Assembly (NCBI GenBank): GCA_030533445.1
Contig: CM060065.1
Location: 4,390,341-4,454,340 of the forward strand
Direction of reading: 5' to 3'
Length of the DNA: 64,000 bases
Source of the DNA: Cyprinodon diabolis
Lineage: Eukaryota > Chordata > Actinopteri > Cyprinodontiformes > Cyprinodontidae
Below are positions 33,094-44,385 of the stretch, in pieces; position 1 is the first letter of the stretch, and each line of letters begins with the position of its first letter. A model generated the notes under the pieces. That model saw only the letters and a program-made list of their open reading frames with translations, did no database searches and was not told where the DNA came from. The translations under genes and the position numbers were made by a program.

Positions 33094-34635
33094 TCATCTA
33101 GTCATGCTGAGCTCCCTGCATTTTTCTTTTTGGGTTACTTCGACAGTCTCTAGCCATGTGGCCTTCTTTTCCACATGACCAACACGCTCTGGAATTATCG
33201 GTTGAGTGTGATCCAAAGCCTGTTCCCCTTCCACGGCCTCAGCCTCTGCCTCGGCCTCTACCTCTGGACTGCTGATAAAACACAGTCTCCTCCTCCTCCT
33301 GATAAAACATGGTGGATTCTTTATTCTTATTCTTTTTGCTTTCTTCACTTTCTCGGCATGCAGGGCGTGATTTATATAATTTTGGAGTGTTCCCCCACTC
33401 ATTTCTATGTGGTGACGATCGACCCACCCCTTAATTTCTGGCAGAGACCCCGCATGGAGCGCATTTTTTAGTTGTTGTTTAAATGCCCCGTCTTCATTGT
33501 CTGCATAAGGAAGTCCACTATGTGCTCTGAATATCTTCTCCATTCTCACCCTGTATTCATCAAAGGGTTCGTCGGATCTCTGCTTACATCTTCCTATTTC
33601 TGTGTAATTTGCTCTTCTGTGGTATCTGATTCTGATACGAGCAATCAGACGCTCAACTGCTGTGGTCAGATCGTCAGAATCTGGGGGGTAAGGAACTGGA
33701 GGATCGACACCTGTGGTTGGTATAAAATCGCCTTTCACGTGGTGCCATTCTGGCCCTAATTGGCACATCCAGACCTGCTGAACCTCAACTCCATTTAAAT
33801 GGTAAGACCTCCTAAGGTTTTCCATTTGGAGTATGCACTCCTCCACATCTTCTTTGGGTGAAGGGATTCCTTCTACTGCCTTTTTAACATCCTCCTGTGT
33901 CCAGGTCCTATATACCATAACTGTGGCGGGCTGGCGGTCTTGGCCAGCTAATGGATTGGGCAGTTCAATTAGAGGATAAAGTTCCTCCTCATCTGTTTTT
34001 TGTCTAATAAGTGTTTTAGGGGTTTGTGGGGACACCAAATCCTTTGTCCATACAAGTCTGTACCCACGTGATCTAGTAAGTGGTTTGTCAAAGGCCTGTG
34101 ATGAAATCACAGGTGAAGAGTCAACCTGTTGCAGGGCGGTGTATTTTGGTGGTTCTTCCGGGGGAAGTGGGGCTTAGGGGCCGGCTACAGCTCCCCCACC
34201 CTGTCCTGCTTGTGGAAGATTCTGGATTTGATGCATAAGATTGGAATAAGGCCCCACATACTCATTGTCTTCCTTCCTATGAAAGATAACTGACTTTTCT
34301 TTCTCTTTTTCCTTCTCTTCACGTTCTTTTTCTTTCTCTTTTCTCTGTCTCTCCTCCCTTTTCTCTCTGTCCTGCTAACTTCATCCACACCATTGTTTGA
34401 CTAAAACCTTCTTTGGCCATCAGGGTGTCTTTATTTTTGCCTTTTGTTTTTTTTTATTTTTTGTTGCAATTCCTTTATGTTTGTGGTGCTCAATTTACCA
34501 TTAAAATCATAGTTTTTTATCCAGTAACACAACGGCTCTACCGCGGCTGGGTCATCATTTTCAACTACTTTCCAGTCCTTACACTGGAGTTCCTCCAATA
34601 ACTTCCGTTTTTTCTTTACTTTGCCCTTTTCCCAT
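33094..34635 (-). pseudogene. gag: Retroviral gag, broken
   Basis: An ATG at 34635 starts MGKGQSKEK, a plausible N-myristoylation signal for a matrix protein, but the frame shifts soon after. Matrix-like codons continue in another frame to about 34440. A stop lies near 34175. The 338-codon open part (34110-33094) covers the capsid, with the retroviral-type segments TWTQEDVKKAVEG and QVWMCQLGPEWHHVKGDF. Near 33345 the reading changes again: the RG-rich region and a CX2CX4HX4C zinc knuckle (about 33180-33135) are found in a different frame from the capsid. At least three breaks, so no full Gag is encoded. Confidence 0.88.
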
Positions 34636-35325
34636 TTTGAACTAAATTTGGGCCCAGTGGGTTTTCAACACCTGTCGTGTTCTAAACACTGGGGCTTCAG
34701 ACAAGATGGTGATCAACTACCTTTGTGGTAAAACTCACTTCAACCTTCACAGGTGGAGTTTTCTTGTCTACAAACATCCACAAAAGCTCACCATTTAACC
34801 CTTGTCTTTTTGGTATGAAATACAGATATCTAGTGATATCTATATTTCCTTTCACACACACACACACACTCACACTGCGCAGTTAACTTTTACCGTTTAC
34901 TTTATTTTAAACACAGAGGACGCCGCCGTCCTACACAGAATTTAACTAGTTTAAAACTAGGGGAGTCTGTCCTCCCGCGGACTTTAACTGTTTTAAAATT
35001 TCAGTTTTACCTGATAGAGTCTAGAATTGTCAGGGTTTTAGTACAACAGGGGGACCTCGTTACCCCACGCGGAATTTAACTATTAAAAATAGAGGACACC
35101 GCCGCCCTTCACGAGGTTTAAACTGTTTGCTGTTTTTCTCTCACAGTTCTCATTCACCCCTTTTTTAAACGAAAAACTACTTACAATTCTCTGCGTCCTT
35201 GGTTTGCTTCAACCGTCGGACCCCAGCCTGTAAGGGAGGGACCAGTTCCGTAAAGGGTCTGTTTGCTGCGGCCGCAGGCTTATCTGGATCTCGCTTACCC
35301 GCTGGGATCGTCAGGTGTCTTGCAA
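34636..35325 (-). other. Retroviral 5' leader
   Basis: Non-coding region between the primer site and gag, where a packaging signal and splice donor are expected. It contains an (AC)n run (34855-34869) and repeated text of the type ccgcc-gtcctacac-gaattta-actatt (34920, 34980, 35070-35100), three loosely similar blocks of about 70 bp. Their meaning is unknown. Confidence 0.5.
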
Positions 35326-35342
35326 TCCGGCTCGAAGGACCA
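35326..35342 (-). promoter_or_regulatory. Primer binding site, tRNA-Tyr type
   Basis: On the minus strand TGGTCCTTCGAGCCGGA lies 5 bases after the 5' LTR. This is complementary to the 3' end of vertebrate tRNA-Tyr plus CCA over 17 bases, as I recall that tRNA. It would prime minus-strand DNA synthesis. Confidence 0.8.
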
Positions 35343-35347
35343 TTTAA

Positions 35348-35828
35348 TGTTAGGTTTAAACACCAAACACCTTATTCAACAACCTGCACAAAGAAAGACA
35401 CAGAGAATTGAGTATAATTTACTTGCAAGGAGAGGGGATCAGAGACTGCATTCAGTTACAATCTCCAACCCACTCTGAAGCAGTCTCTGCTCTCCAAGCT
35501 TTTTATTTGGAACGCCCTGGTTACAATGTGGTTTCAACCTCTAAAGGGAAGGGGGGTCAACAGAAGCCAGTTGAAACCATAACTTTCGTACAACATCATA
35601 AGATAAGGAAAGTTCCTCTCCACATCCGGTGTGTGCAACTCTGCGCAGCTCTCCGAGTTTCACAACATTAACCCAACTTTGACCTCAACATCCTCCTGCA
35701 CAAACTGACAGCAAAACATTAGTAATCATAGCAAGCAAAGTTCACTCTTTGTAATATAAGTAAGATAGAGATAACAAATGTGTATAATATGATTAAAGTA
35801 GAATAACTTATGTACAATTAATCCAACA
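35348..35828 (-). repeat. Retroviral 5' LTR
   Basis: Same 481 bp as 28826-29306. Reads TGTTGGATTAATTGTAC at its start on the minus strand and ends AAACCTAACA. Would hold promoter and polyadenylation signal (ccaaataaaaagc). Confidence 0.97.
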
Positions 35829-36227
35829 CTGTGTAAATTGGTTTGGCTGTAATTTAAGGAAAGGTTCTAATATATCTGCAGAATGGGGACTGTAAATCTG
35901 ATAGGAGTTAAAATTTTTTGTGGAATATTAGAGATTTTGCAGATATATTCTTTATACATATATTGTTTAGATTTACTTATATATATTTACCCCTTTTTTG
36001 GAATAAAAAATCTCTTTTTTGTCCCACAATGGGCAAATTTACAGCAGCAGAAAGATTATAGAAAACGGTCACACAAATGATGACCTTAGAAAATGTATAA
36101 GAATAACATAATAGGGAAGAGTTATAATATAAACAATAAAATACTGTAAAGCATTTTAACAATATAAAACTGTGCATCTGGAGAATAAATAACCAATATC
36201 CAGTTTTGGACATTTTTACAGTAATGC

Positions 36228-36352
36228 TGATGAAGGTTCTCAGTCATCCAGGTCATAGTCATTACGTAAAAATTCTAAAAATACTGGACTTGGTTTCCAA
36301 GATTTGAAGACGTTTCGCCACCTCTCCAGGAAGCTTTCTCAATTCAATTTTT
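36228..36352 (-). repeat. Penelope-like 3' fragment
   Basis: On the minus strand it gives gaaagcttcctggagagg, gaaacgtcttcaa and tgacctggatgactgagaa, the order seen at the end of 53348-53645 and, in part, at 1778-1857. It lies inside the split DNA transposon. Confidence 0.65.
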
Positions 36353-36669
36353 ACAGTAATGGATATTTGAATTTATTTGTTCATGCTCCAAGTGGTTGGA
36401 ACCTTTATTTGACTCAATAAAAAAGAAAGAAATACACAAACAGTCATGAAAACTTCAGTATTAATTCTTTTCCTGCTTTATGCGTCACTGTCATGGTTGC
36501 TAAGCAACATAGCCTGCGGCGCTAAAACCCGCCAAAGGGTAGACCTGTTTGAATTCACAGCCAAAACTCTTCCGATCTCCTTATTTTCACGGACTTCGAA
36601 GGATCCAGTCTAGGTAGACCGCGTCCTTGGAGGATGCAGCCCATGAATTCGAACAGAGCCCCTGTATCG

Positions 36670-37266
36670 GTGCGTGCGTCATTGCAGGACTGACTGACAC
36701 ACTACACAGTGTTAAAAACATTTAAAAAAGTCTCATATTTTGCTCTTTATCATAAAATGATCAAGAATAAAGCAGCCTGAAAGGAATAGGAACGTTTTAG
36801 CCGTTGCCTTTTTATTTTAATTTACTCGTTTTATTCTTTTCCTCAGTTATGAATAAATTTCATCAGTTTCATCTGAATTAAAATTAATTTCAAATTGACT
36901 CTTAGTTTATTTACTGTTTTTACTGTACTTTTTGTGTTAAAAATGATTTAAAATCCTAGTCCACAAGCATCCTCATTCACATTTTTCCATTTATTTTCAC
37001 ATTATGATACATGTATACATTATTTACTGGCTGCATCTGAAAATAGCGAAGATATTTTTGAATTAAACATAAATATGAAATAATACAATATAATCTACAA
37101 TAACTTAAATTATATTATTGTATTAGGTCATCAAATCCATTCAGTTTAGTCTGTCCTATAAGCTGCCTGTAGTTTCTTTACAAGTCCATCAGGTGTCAGT
37201 ATTCTGTGAACGTATCAACACAGCATAAATACAGTTTAGCAATGCATGGAAACGCTTCAAGATGCC
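36670..37266. other. AT-rich stretch, no gene recognised
   Basis: No coding sequence or repeat ends were noticed. Confidence 0.4.
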
Positions 37267-39490
37267 TCATTAACCCAATACTGTTATTCAATTCAATTCA
37301 ATTCAGTTTATTTATATAGCGCCAAATTCACAACACATGTCATCTCAAGGCACTTTACAGTTCAACCAGATCATACAGTCAAATTGATACAAAGTTTTCT
37401 ATCTAAGGAAAACCAGTTGATTGCATTGACTCATTGACTCAAATACAATCCCTCACACTAAGCATGCTTGTAGCGACAGTGGAGAGGAAAAACTCCCTTT
37501 TAACAGGAAGAAACCTCCAGCAGAACCAGGCTCAGTGTGAGCGGCCATCTGCCAAGGCCGACTGGGGTTCAAGGAGACAGAAGCAGAGATACAAAAAGCA
37601 GCTGTAAAAGGCGGCCCCGTCCAGGAAACACACAGCCAGGCAGACGAGCTCCAAGGCAGCTCCCATGCCAGAGGATGAAGAGAGCACATCCACCCAGCCA
37701 CGGCCAGAGAAACAGGACCACACTGGAAGACAGGCCGATCTCCAACATCTACAAACAAGGGTGTTGATGGAAGCAGCACAGCTGATGTTTCTTTCCTGGA
37801 TGACGTCACAGCCAAACAGGAATAGACGAGGCAAAGCTACTCTGAGGAAAAGCAGAGAGAGCAGAAGGTTAGAGATTGAACAAACAGATTCTGCAGAATA
37901 GGAGAACAGAGAGAGAATGAAGCAGAATGATGAAATGGGGGTCCCTATGTCCTCCAAAAGTCTAAGCCTATAGCAGCATAACTATAGAGAGAGAGCTCAG
38001 GATAACCTGAGCCACCCTAACTATAAGCTTTATCAAAAAGGAAAGTTTTAAGCCTAGTCTTAAAAGTAGACAGGGTGTCTGCCTCACGGACTAAAACTGG
38101 TAGTTGGTTCCACAGGAGAGGAGCCTGATAACTAAAAGATCTGCCTCCCATTCTACTTTTAGAAATTCTAGGAACCACTGGTAAACCTGCAGATTGAGAG
38201 CGAAGTGCTCTGTTAGGAACATAAGGAACAATCAGATCTCTGATATAAGATGGAGCTTGGCCATTTAAGGCTTTATATGTGAGAAGGAGGATTTTAAATT
38301 CTATTCTTGATTTAACAGGAAGCCAATGAAGAGAAGCCAGGATAGGAGAGATATGATCTCTCTTTTTAATTTTCATCAGAACTCTGGCTGCAGCATTTTG
38401 GATCAGCTGAAGGCTTTTAACTACAGTTTGTGGACTTCCTGATAGTAAAGAATTACAATAGTCCAGCCTTGAAGTAACAAATGCATGGACTAGTTTCTCA
38501 GCATCACCCCTGGACAGGAGATTTCTAATTTTTGCAATGTTCCTCAGATGAAAGAAGGAAATTCTAGAAACCTCTTTGATCTGGGATTTCAATGACAGGT
38601 CCTGATCAAAAATAACACCAAGATTTTTTACTTTATTATCTGAAATCAGTTTAATCCCATCCAAATGAAGTGACTGGCTAATCAGCTTCTTTTTCAGAGA
38701 CTCTGGTCCAAAGACTATAACTTCTGTTTTGTCTGCATTCAGAAGCAGAAAGTTAAGAGTCATCCAGGTTTTTATGTCTTCAAGACATGCTTGTAATCTA
38801 TGTAATGGGTTAGCTTCATCTGGATTTATAGACAGATATAGCTGGGTATCATCAGCATAACAGTGGAAATTAATCCCATGCTGTCTAATAACTCTACCAA
38901 TTGGGAGCATGTATAAAGTAAAGAGAATTGGCCCTAGCACTGATCCCTGTGGTACTCCACAGGTAACCTTTGAGTGTGTTGAAGATCTATCATTAACATA
39001 AACAAACTGAATTCGATCAGATAGATAGGATTTAAACCAGTCTAGTGCTGTTCCTTTAATTCCAACAAAATATTCAAGTCTTTCTAAAAGAATATTATGG
39101 TCAACTGTATCAAATGCAGCACTAAGATCCAACAGGACGAGCACAGATACAAGTCCATTATCTGAGGCCATGAGAATATCATTAGTGACTTTCACCAGAG
39201 CTGTTTCAGTGCTATGATGAGCTCTAAAGCCAGACTGAAACTCTTCAAAAAGTTCATTATGGTGTAAGTGGAGGCAAACTTGTTTGGCAACTACTTTCTC
39301 AAGAATTTTGGATAAGAAAGGAAGATTGGATATAGGTCTATAATTAACCAAGTCATCTGGGTCAAGAGACGGTTTCTTAAGCAGAGGTTTAATTACAGCA
39401 ACCTTAAAAGCTTTAGGTACATATCCCTGTAACAGAGATAGATTAATCACATCTAAAATGGAGGAGGAGATCAAAGGGAATACCTCCTTA
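37267..39490 (-). mobile_element. L2-type LINE, 5' truncated, longest copy
   Basis: Runs from a reverse-transcriptase region near 39490 to the 3' tail of ttcaa units at 37267. About 0.75 kb of 3' UTR follows the ORF. The endonuclease half is missing. The same 3' UTR is found in at least five other places in the window. No target duplication is evident, as is common for L2. Confidence 0.93.
38017..39486 (-). pseudogene. L2 ORF2 reverse transcriptase, open but N-truncated
   Basis: A 485-codon stretch with no stop. It has no ATG at its beginning: codons upstream to about 39486 (KEVFP) belong to the same protein, and a stop precedes them, so the truncation is by incomplete insertion. In numbering from the codon at 39474: [10 protein letters not shown] at 44-53, motif [12 protein letters not shown] at 116-126, the [13 protein letters not shown] loop at 173-185, the catalytic YADD at 206-209, then the thumb [10 protein letters not shown]. 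The C-terminus ends FDKAYS, as in related elements. The RT motifs look intact, but without endonuclease and start codon this copy is not functional alone. Confidence 0.93.
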
Positions 39491-39529
39491 AAATTTATTC
39501 AGTCTCACATTTATACTCCTCTTCAGTTA

Positions 39530-39720
39530 CTGATTGCTTGTTCCTCGTTATTTCTTAACCATGCGTGTTTTCCATGATATCTCGTGAATTTTTGGTTTTC
39601 GGCATTTTGTTTTTGGACTTTGCTTCTGTTGCCTTTGGGATTTTGATTACATCTGTAAGAACCCTACTCTCCCTCTTCATTTCTGCATTTGGGTCCTCAA
39701 CTAACATCCACCAACTCTGA
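39530..39720 (+). repeat. LTR-like 3' fragment
   Basis: Ends ccaactctgaca and contains ttctgcatttgggtcctc, resembling 4640-4704 near the Tc1 element. Probably the 3' part of a gypsy-like LTR. Confidence 0.45.
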
Positions 39721-41226
39721 CAAAAACTTCCCCAGGTGGAACTTTGTCCAATGAACCAGCAGCAATGTGGTGACGATCAATGTTTCATCTGACCAAATGT
39801 TTTCTATGGATCTCATCAGATCCTAATGCACTTGGAAGTGTTTAAACTGTTCTTTTTATGTACTGATTCACTTCTGACGCCTGGCTCTACACTCTTGCAG
39901 CGAGTTTAGTGAGAGATAATTATGCAGCTCTCCAAACTGTCTATACACAGCTGAAGAAGAAGAAAATAAAGTGAAAGGAAGCAATAAAGGGATTCATCTT
40001 GTAATAATTTATTCTGCTGGGTTAAATGAAGATATTTCTCTCTTTCTAAAAGAAAGAAAAATCTTTGTTGAACCAGATGCTCAATCATCCAGCTCATTTC
40101 TGGTAGGGCACTCTGTGACTCTGCTGACTTTTCTTGTATACTTGGCAGTAGCCAGACTCATGGATTATTGTAATCCTGTTTGGGGCCTCAGGTCTGTAAG
40201 TCCTGCTTCAGTACGAAGACTATAATTAATAGCACTGACAATTCAGAATCTGAAGCATTTTAAGCCATAGATAAATACTGGCATATTTCCTAGTACAGGA
40301 GTTTGAAAACGATTAAATATTTATGAAAATAGTTTCAGTGTTTCACAAAGGGACTTGGAAATTATAATAGCATTATAGTTTGTAAAAAATGTGGGCCTTT
40401 CTTTCCGGCCGGTCCCCCTGCCTTAATGAGTACAGTAGGCTGCACTTAAAGGGGTCCTCATCCACCCGAACCATGAACTTCAATAAATTCTTGAGTAAGA
40501 CTCTAACTTACGTTAAATTCTTGAGTAGGGGAGTATTTTGTTGTCAGTCTCAGACAAACTAAAGCAGAAGGATAAAAAACAACAGCTTAATAAGACTTTT
40601 AGCTAAAATGGAATAAAAAAACAAGAACACCTGTAAGATATAATAGACAAGAAAGATGTACTTGGTAGGTTTATGATTTGAAACTATTGTGATTTACCTC
40701 AGGAAACAGCTTCCTAGAATACATCTGGTAGTGAAGTGAATGGCAAGCAGGCAGTACGCATACCTCCCTTAGGCATACATTGCTTGGAGGCAATCAATTA
40801 CAGAGCCTTTAAAACAAATATCAAAGGATGCAAAGAATTAGGAAGGACACTCTGGACTGCTTGGTGTGTAGTTGTGTACGTGAACGAATGTGCTTCTATA
40901 AATTTGTATTTCCTTTATCTAAATGAACATGAACATATGGTATTTGTAAAAAGAAATAGATTAATGAATATCGGAGAGGTGTTAATAGACACACATAGAA
41001 ACGTTAATAAGAGTTCCTCATGGATGAATATGCAGACTAATTTGTATGGTTTTACAGTTTAACCTGAAGGCCTTTTTTTTTTCTTAACTACCACTAAGAT
41101 GAAGGGCTTAGGTTTACAGAAAGACTGGCAGGTAGAGGTGGAGGAATCTCAGCAGAGAATCTTAATGATATGGTTCCAGTAAGAGGACGCTGTTGTGACT
41201 TCATGAGGTACCAGAATGGAAGCATG
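39721..41226. other. No gene recognised
   Basis: Mixed AT-rich sequence with short open frames lacking motifs. A T-run lies near 41075. Confidence 0.4.
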
Positions 41227-41875
41227 TGTCATGATCTTGGCACCACACGCTGGGTTTACTCTGATCTGCTTTGCTCCAACCCGGCTGTTCTTCTGCTATT
41301 TATGCAACCGGATCCCAGCCGATGGTGCCAGATTATTCAAGCTTCCAGCGAGTCTAATTTTAGCGTTTCTTGAAGTGTTTGTTCTGCCTGATATTGACCT
41401 GTTACTGCCCCTGGACTTCTGAGTTTTGGCTGCTCCAGTTCTGCTGTTTTTGCCTGTCTTGTGTTTCCGGACTATTACCTGGATTTCACCTATTGTCGAC
41501 CTTGGACCTGTCTTCTGAACATGGTTTGGATTATCCTTCAGGATCCCTGCGTGTTCTGGATGCTGCTGGTCACTGTTCCTCTTTTCTCCTGGATCTCTGG
41601 TACAGGCTCAGTTTCAAGCTGTGGAGTTGAGCTCCTCTTCACTCCTTCTTTTGGGCTCAGATTGAATTTTGCCAGGGTGGTGACTTTCAAAACTCATTGT
41701 CGTTTCCCATTTGAGTTTCAAAAGTCACTGACCCGAGTCTCCATCCCTGCCGTGTATCCAGTGAGCCCGCCACAGCTGACGAGCAGCTGCATTTTATCTT
41801 TTCAATTAAATGCATTTTAAGTATCACTGTCTGTCTCATCTGGATTCTGGGTCCTGCGTTCTGAGCCTTCTGACA
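41227..41875 (+). repeat. Solo LTR of a gypsy-like retrotransposon
   Basis: Begins TGTCATGATCTTGGC and ends CCTTCTGACA. The flanking 5-mers gcatg and ccatg match at four positions. A TATA-like ctatttatgc occurs at about 41297 and caattaaatgc, a weak polyadenylation signal, near 41803. Several overlapping open frames here are without domains. Confidence 0.72.
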
Positions 41876-42104
41876 CCATGGCAGTAGCACAGCTCTACTA
41901 CTGAAGGGCAGTGCTTACTGTATATACATGGGCTTTCTGCACCATCTTAGAGTGACAGGCAACATACTCGCTGTTACAGACTGGCTTATTCTTTACTTCA
42001 GATAAAAAAAAGGTGTACAACATGAAAAACTGCCTTTTGAAATTATCCCATTTTATAATGTTATCAGGCAAATGTGTCTCTATAAGACATTTCTAACATC
42101 TCAA
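41876..42104. other. Spacer, no feature recognised
   Basis: Short sequence between a solo LTR and a LINE. Confidence 0.4.
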
Positions 42105-43372
42105 TGGACTAATCCACAGTCCCAGCATATTTTAAGTCTGCCACCAACATTCCAGTCCCAATCAAGCCTCAGGTCACCTGATTCAATAACTAAAGGTTTG
42201 TTGCACTGACTCCTATTGTGATGAAGTGCTTTGAGAAGCTTGTTAAAGAACACATCGTCTCCAGTCTCCCCCCAACATTCGACCTGTTCCATTTCGCCTA
42301 CCGATGGAACCGCTTCACTGAGGACGCCATCTCCTCTACTCTCCACCTGAGCCTGGCACACTTGGAGGAGAAGAACACCCACGTGCGGATGCTGTTCCTG
42401 GACTTCAGTTCAGCTTTCAACACCATCATCCTACTGCATCTGATAGGAAAACTGGAACAGCTGGGATTCAATGCAACTCTCTGTAATAGGCTACTAGACT
42501 TCAAAGATAACAGCCTGAACCTGAACGTGGAGAATATTATCATCATGTCATCATCAACTTCAGGAAGAACCAGCCTAACCACGCTCCACTGCTCATCCAC
42601 CGCTCAGCTGTAGAGGAGGTTAGCTGCACACATTTCCTGGGGGTGCACAAAACAGACAACCTCACCTGGACTGTAAACACCACCTCACTGGTCAAAATGG
42701 CACAAAAGCACATGTATTGTATCCTGTCAAGGAGGAAGAGAGCCCACCTGCCCCCACCCATCCTCACCACCTTCTACAGAAGCACCATAGAGAGCGTTCT
42801 GACCAGCAGTCTCACTGTGGGCTTTGGAGGCTGCAGCGCCTCATACTGGAAGAAGGTGAGAAGAGTAGTAAGAACAGCAGAGAAGATCATCAGGGCTCCT
42901 CTTCCCTCTATTAAAAGACATTTCATCCCAGTGCTGCGTGTCCTGAGTCCGTAACATTATGAAGGATCCCTCACACACCCCCCATGGACTGTTCTCCCTG
43001 CTGCCCTCTGGGAAGAGGCTTCGCAGCATTCGATGCATGACCAGCAGATTCTGCAACAGTTTTTTCCCCACATCAGGCAGGTGAACTGTTGAAAAAGGTC
43101 ACAGACTCTGCATCTCACTGATAACACCAAACCAAAAATACTGCATATTTGCACCATATATATTAATGCTCTGAACTTCCATATCAATGTGTTTTTTGCA
43201 CCATGTTTTTTTTTCTACCACACTGTTTACATTTGATCACTGCTTAACTTTATGGAATGGAAAAGTTCATTTACTGTCTGAAAAGCTGTACTACATGAAA
43301 TTTCGTTTTGTATACACTCTGTGTATACAAAAGTCTATAAAAGTTGTCTATGTCTAAAAGTGTCTAAGAGCC
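42105..43372 (+). pseudogene. Rex/Babar-like LINE with internal deletion
   Basis: 42218-42613 reads [27 protein letters not shown] and motif A as [11 protein letters not shown], followed by [14 protein letters not shown], a reverse-transcriptase arrangement that I associate with Rex/Babar-type fish LINEs. After about 42530 the sequence jumps to the thumb region (42643-42954, with TWTVNTTSLVKMAQ and TTFYRSTIESVLT), skipping the catalytic ADD motif. A C-terminal stretch out of frame (42960-43090) and a 3' UTR ending ttgtctatgtctaaaag follow. Related 3' fragments are at 25451-25557 and 54465-54790. Clan name is from memory of the motif style and could be refined. Confidence 0.78.
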
Positions 43373-43682
43373 CCAGTTGTGCAGTTGTATAAAAATAATG
43401 AGAAGCAAAATTTGTGAAAAAGAGCTCATGCACATTTTAAGACGAATAACTAAAGCAGCAACATTGTTTTTACATAGACTATCCATGGTGGTTTTACATC
43501 TTTTAAATGCAACATTTTAGATGAGCTGAAAGGAGGATTTGAGGATGCAGAGTAGTAGTAAGAGAGGAAAGAGAGGGAATTGTCCTCCATTGATTGTTAT
43601 GGCCAATTTGAGATATTGGGAAACTAGTTGGGCAAACTTCAAACTCCAACAAGGACCTAGTCAGAACATAAGAAAAGGATTA
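43373..43682. other. Spacer, no feature recognised
   Basis: AT-rich to purine-rich sequence; the short open frame at 43539-43721 has no domain. Confidence 0.4.
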
Positions 43683-43964
43683 CAGTGCAACAGTTGCGTC
43701 GGATGTAGGAGTTTGCCCTGAAATCGAAGCATTGACGGTTCAAGCCCCAGCTCTGGCTTTCAGTGTCGTTGTGTTCTTGGGCGAGATACTTCACCTGCAT
43801 TGTGTACTGATGGTGGTCAGAGGGCATGGTGGCGCCAGTGTAAGGTAGCCCCGCTTCTGTCAGTGAGCAGCTGTGGCTGAGTGTGTGTGTGAATGTGTGA
43901 ATGACTGAATGTAGTGTAAAATGCTTTGGTCAAGTCTCCTGACTTGAAAAAGCTATATAAGTAC
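43683..43964 (+). repeat. tRNA-derived SINE, 5' part, interrupted by BEL element
   Basis: Contains a B-box-like ggttcaagcccca at about 43738, then tcgttgtgttcttgggcg, ggtggcgccagtgtaagg, gtgtgaatgactgaatg and gctatataagtac. This is the order of a widespread teleost SINE. The tail continues after the BEL element at 50257 (agtacaggccatttaccatt). Confidence 0.82.
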
Positions 43965-44291
43965 TGTTGAATATTGTTATAATATGGTTAAGTCATATTG
44001 TTTATATGTTTACTAAATAGAATGAAAACAAAATACAATTCGGGTTAAGATTGTAATGTTTGGTCATTTAAGTGTTTCTCCACTAGATGGCGTAGGGGCC
44101 ATATGTCAGCCATGGTTGTTTAGTTTGTGATTCCTGACCAGCGAAGAAGTCAGTGAATTTTTCTAGAAGATGTAGCTCTATGTAATTGCTGGAAGTTGCC
44201 GCAGTTCAGAATTAAAGTTATATATATAAGGAAATGGAATCTACAGTCGTCTTTTTCAGCAAGATTGGATGTTTCAGCTAAATCCACAACA
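43965..44291 (+). repeat. BEL 5' LTR
   Basis: Begins TGTTGAATATTG and ends AATCCACAACA. TATA-like ttatatatataagg is present at about 44219, upstream of the end. Confidence 0.95.
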
Positions 44292-44296
44292 TTTTC

Positions 44297-44315
44297 TGGT
44301 GCCGAAACCCGGGAT
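44297..44315 (+). promoter_or_regulatory. Primer binding site, tRNA-Phe type
   Basis: TGGTGCCGAAACCCGGGAT, five bases after the 5' LTR, is complementary over 19 bases to the 3' end of vertebrate tRNA-Phe plus CCA, as I recall that tRNA. Confidence 0.85.
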
Positions 44316-44385
44316 TACGTGAGTAAAAAGGAACTTTGTTGGGATCAAGCCGATAGCTGCTAACAACAACAAAAAAAAAAAAAAA

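Larger units (their letters stand above)
28826..35828 (-). mobile_element. Endogenous retrovirus, class-I-like, internally deleted
   Basis: A provirus of 7003 bp on the minus strand. Two 481-bp LTRs (28826-29306 and 35348-35828) bound it; I compared them by eye and found no difference. An exact 5-bp duplication, ctgtg, flanks it (28821-28825, 35829-35833). Order on the minus strand is LTR, primer site, gag, pol remnant, env, polypurine tract, LTR. One CX6CC motif in the env transmembrane part and a single-knuckle nucleocapsid fit gamma- or epsilon-like retroviruses. All three genes carry breaks, and the reverse-transcriptase core is missing, so this copy cannot replicate alone. Identical LTRs imply recent insertion or recent LTR conversion. 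Confidence 0.95.
28418..36664. mobile_element. DNA transposon (about 1.2 kb) split by the retrovirus
   Basis: The left end reads CACTGGCCCTTTTTCGAA and, inverted, the right end reads CAGGGGCTCTGTTCGAA; both continue into atgggatgcgtcc/atgggctgcatcc. Without the provirus (28826-35828 plus one target copy) the element would be about 1.2 kb. A related end lies at 16901-17038. No transposase frame and no clear target duplication, so it is an inactive or non-autonomous hAT-like element (superfamily inferred from the CA-start). Confidence 0.6.

Noticed and set aside
37532..37957. Open frames of 120-141 codons beside the L2 ORF
   Set aside because: Non-coding 3' UTR of the L2 element; frames are not kept in other copies.
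43683..43964. Reading 43683-44291 as one long LTR
   Set aside because: The 5-bp duplication agtac, the primer site and the TGTTG...CAACA ends place the LTR at 43965-44291; the upstream part is a SINE whose tail resumes after the element.
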